Of a stretch of DNA of 64,000 nt, positions 63,390 to 64,000 are shown in pieces (the first letter of the stretch is position 1; each line of letters starts with the position of its first letter). Location: assembly GCA_963920575.1 (NCBI GenBank), contig OY986975.1:4079961-4143960 (forward strand), in the 5' to 3' direction. The stretch is from Narthecium ossifragum. Its lineage: Eukaryota > Streptophyta > Magnoliopsida > Dioscoreales > Nartheciaceae. The notes beneath the pieces were generated by a model, which was not told the origin of the DNA, ran no database searches, and saw only the letters and a list, made by a program, of their open reading frames with translations. A program made the translations under genes and the position numbers.

Positions 63390-64000
63390 TGTCTAAGGAG
63401 AGGGATTCTTCTCTAATCTATTGTAAAGAAAAAAATATCCTTAGTTAGATCTTTATAATAATCTGGCACATAATTTAAAACACCTAAGAAGCGTTGTAAT
63501 TAAGTAGTATCAATGATAACATCTGGAAATTTAGAAGCAAATTCAATACTTTTATTGATAGGAACTATTGTTCCCTTGCCAATAGTGTGGCTAGGGACAG
63601 ATATTACTAACCTATTTTTGATAATCAAATGTCAAAAAATATCTAAATTTTCGACACATTGATCAATTGTATCGGAAAAGATTAATATGTCATCTATATA
63701 CGACAAAATAAAATTTGTATAAGGAATGAATATATCATTCATAATATTTTGGAATTCTATAGGATCATTCTTTAATTCAAAAGACATTACATTCCATTCG
63801 AAATGACCAAATGGAACTGTTAATGCTATTTTATATCGATCATTTTCATCAATTTGTATCTACCAATAGGCAAATTTAAGATCGAATTTTGAACATATTT
63901 TTGCTTTATAGATTCTATTAAGAAAATCCCTTTTATTAGGAATTGGATATTTTATCCATTTAAGCACCTTATTAAGGGGCTTGTAATTAATTACTAGATG
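63390..64000 (-). pseudogene. Endogenous pararetrovirus (caulimovirid-type) reverse transcriptase remnant
   Basis: On the minus strand, entering from the right window edge, the sequence has the order of a caulimovirid reverse transcriptase and the start of RNase H: an LVINYKPLN box at the edge, a KFDLKFAYW box (first catalytic Asp), VPFGHFEWNVM, the YIDD catalytic box at 63689-63700, and QRFLGVLNYV near 63485-63510. It is broken by in-frame stops after the KFDLK box (near 63866), after the DIF phrase (near 63640), and just before QRF (near 63506), and the segment after YIDD is shorter than in the family. It is a non-coding genomic relic. The VPFGH-EWNVM phrase separates it from Ty3/gypsy. Confidence 0.8.

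Noticed and set aside
63178..63396. 72-residue frame across the N run
   Set aside because: Consists almost entirely of undetermined bases.

Overview
The window reads as nuclear DNA of a flowering plant. It has a GT-AG spliced gene of typical plant type (a five-exon aldo-keto reductase), a two-exon gene for a 47-residue protein with a TATA box and a telo-box, a captured WRKY group III fragment, plant LINE, Ty3/gypsy chromovirus, hAT, Mutator-like and CACTA sequences, and a caulimovirid-type endogenous reverse transcriptase. I cannot name the species. The amount and depth of nesting of transposable elements suggest a medium to large, repeat-rich genome (inference). There is one assembly gap of 200 N at 63190-63389.

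Layout. 1-4550: decayed L1-type LINE on the plus strand, interrupted by a 0.6 kb terminal-inverted-repeat element. 4846-8400: diverged tandem repeat of about 250 bp, split by a hAT deletion derivative (5746-8217, 8-bp target duplication), which is itself split by a Mutator-like element (5883-7138, 9-bp duplication). 8726-9850: LINE endonuclease fragment and a gypsy LTR fragment. 10066-10480: hAT-type MITE. 10884-16222: complete non-autonomous LTR retrotransposon. 16228-18720: short direct repeats and a Pack-MULE-like element (17215-18594) carrying a WRKY exon fragment. 18953-22300: host micro-protein gene. 22405-25271: MITE, hAT C-terminal pseudogene, CACTA fragment, a hairpin, an exon remnant and a small MITE. 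25466-44700: a cluster of related Tekay/Del-type gypsy LTRs and internal regions on both strands, including a young three-LTR array with a 1108-residue pol ORF (29407-39656) and an older degraded copy (39657-44200). 44710-46228: hAT transposase pseudogene. 47030-48720: LTR of another family and G-rich sequence. 49397-51598: intact aldo-keto reductase gene on the minus strand. 52382-60304: 7.9 kb Mutator-like element holding a GTAGTTACTTTCCA minisatellite and two solo LTRs, each with its own target duplication. 60450-63189: gene-poor AT-rich DNA. 63390-64000: broken endogenous pararetrovirus reverse transcriptase.

Only two host genes look functional, the micro-protein gene and the aldo-keto reductase. 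Nothing suggests they work together. The rest is a layered record of insertions whose order can often be read from intact target-site duplications. The most informative observations are the nested target duplications, the minisatellite-bearing Mutator-like family, the WRKY capture, and the gypsy array whose gag has lost most of its capsid region and whose protease has lost its active-site half while pol remained open.
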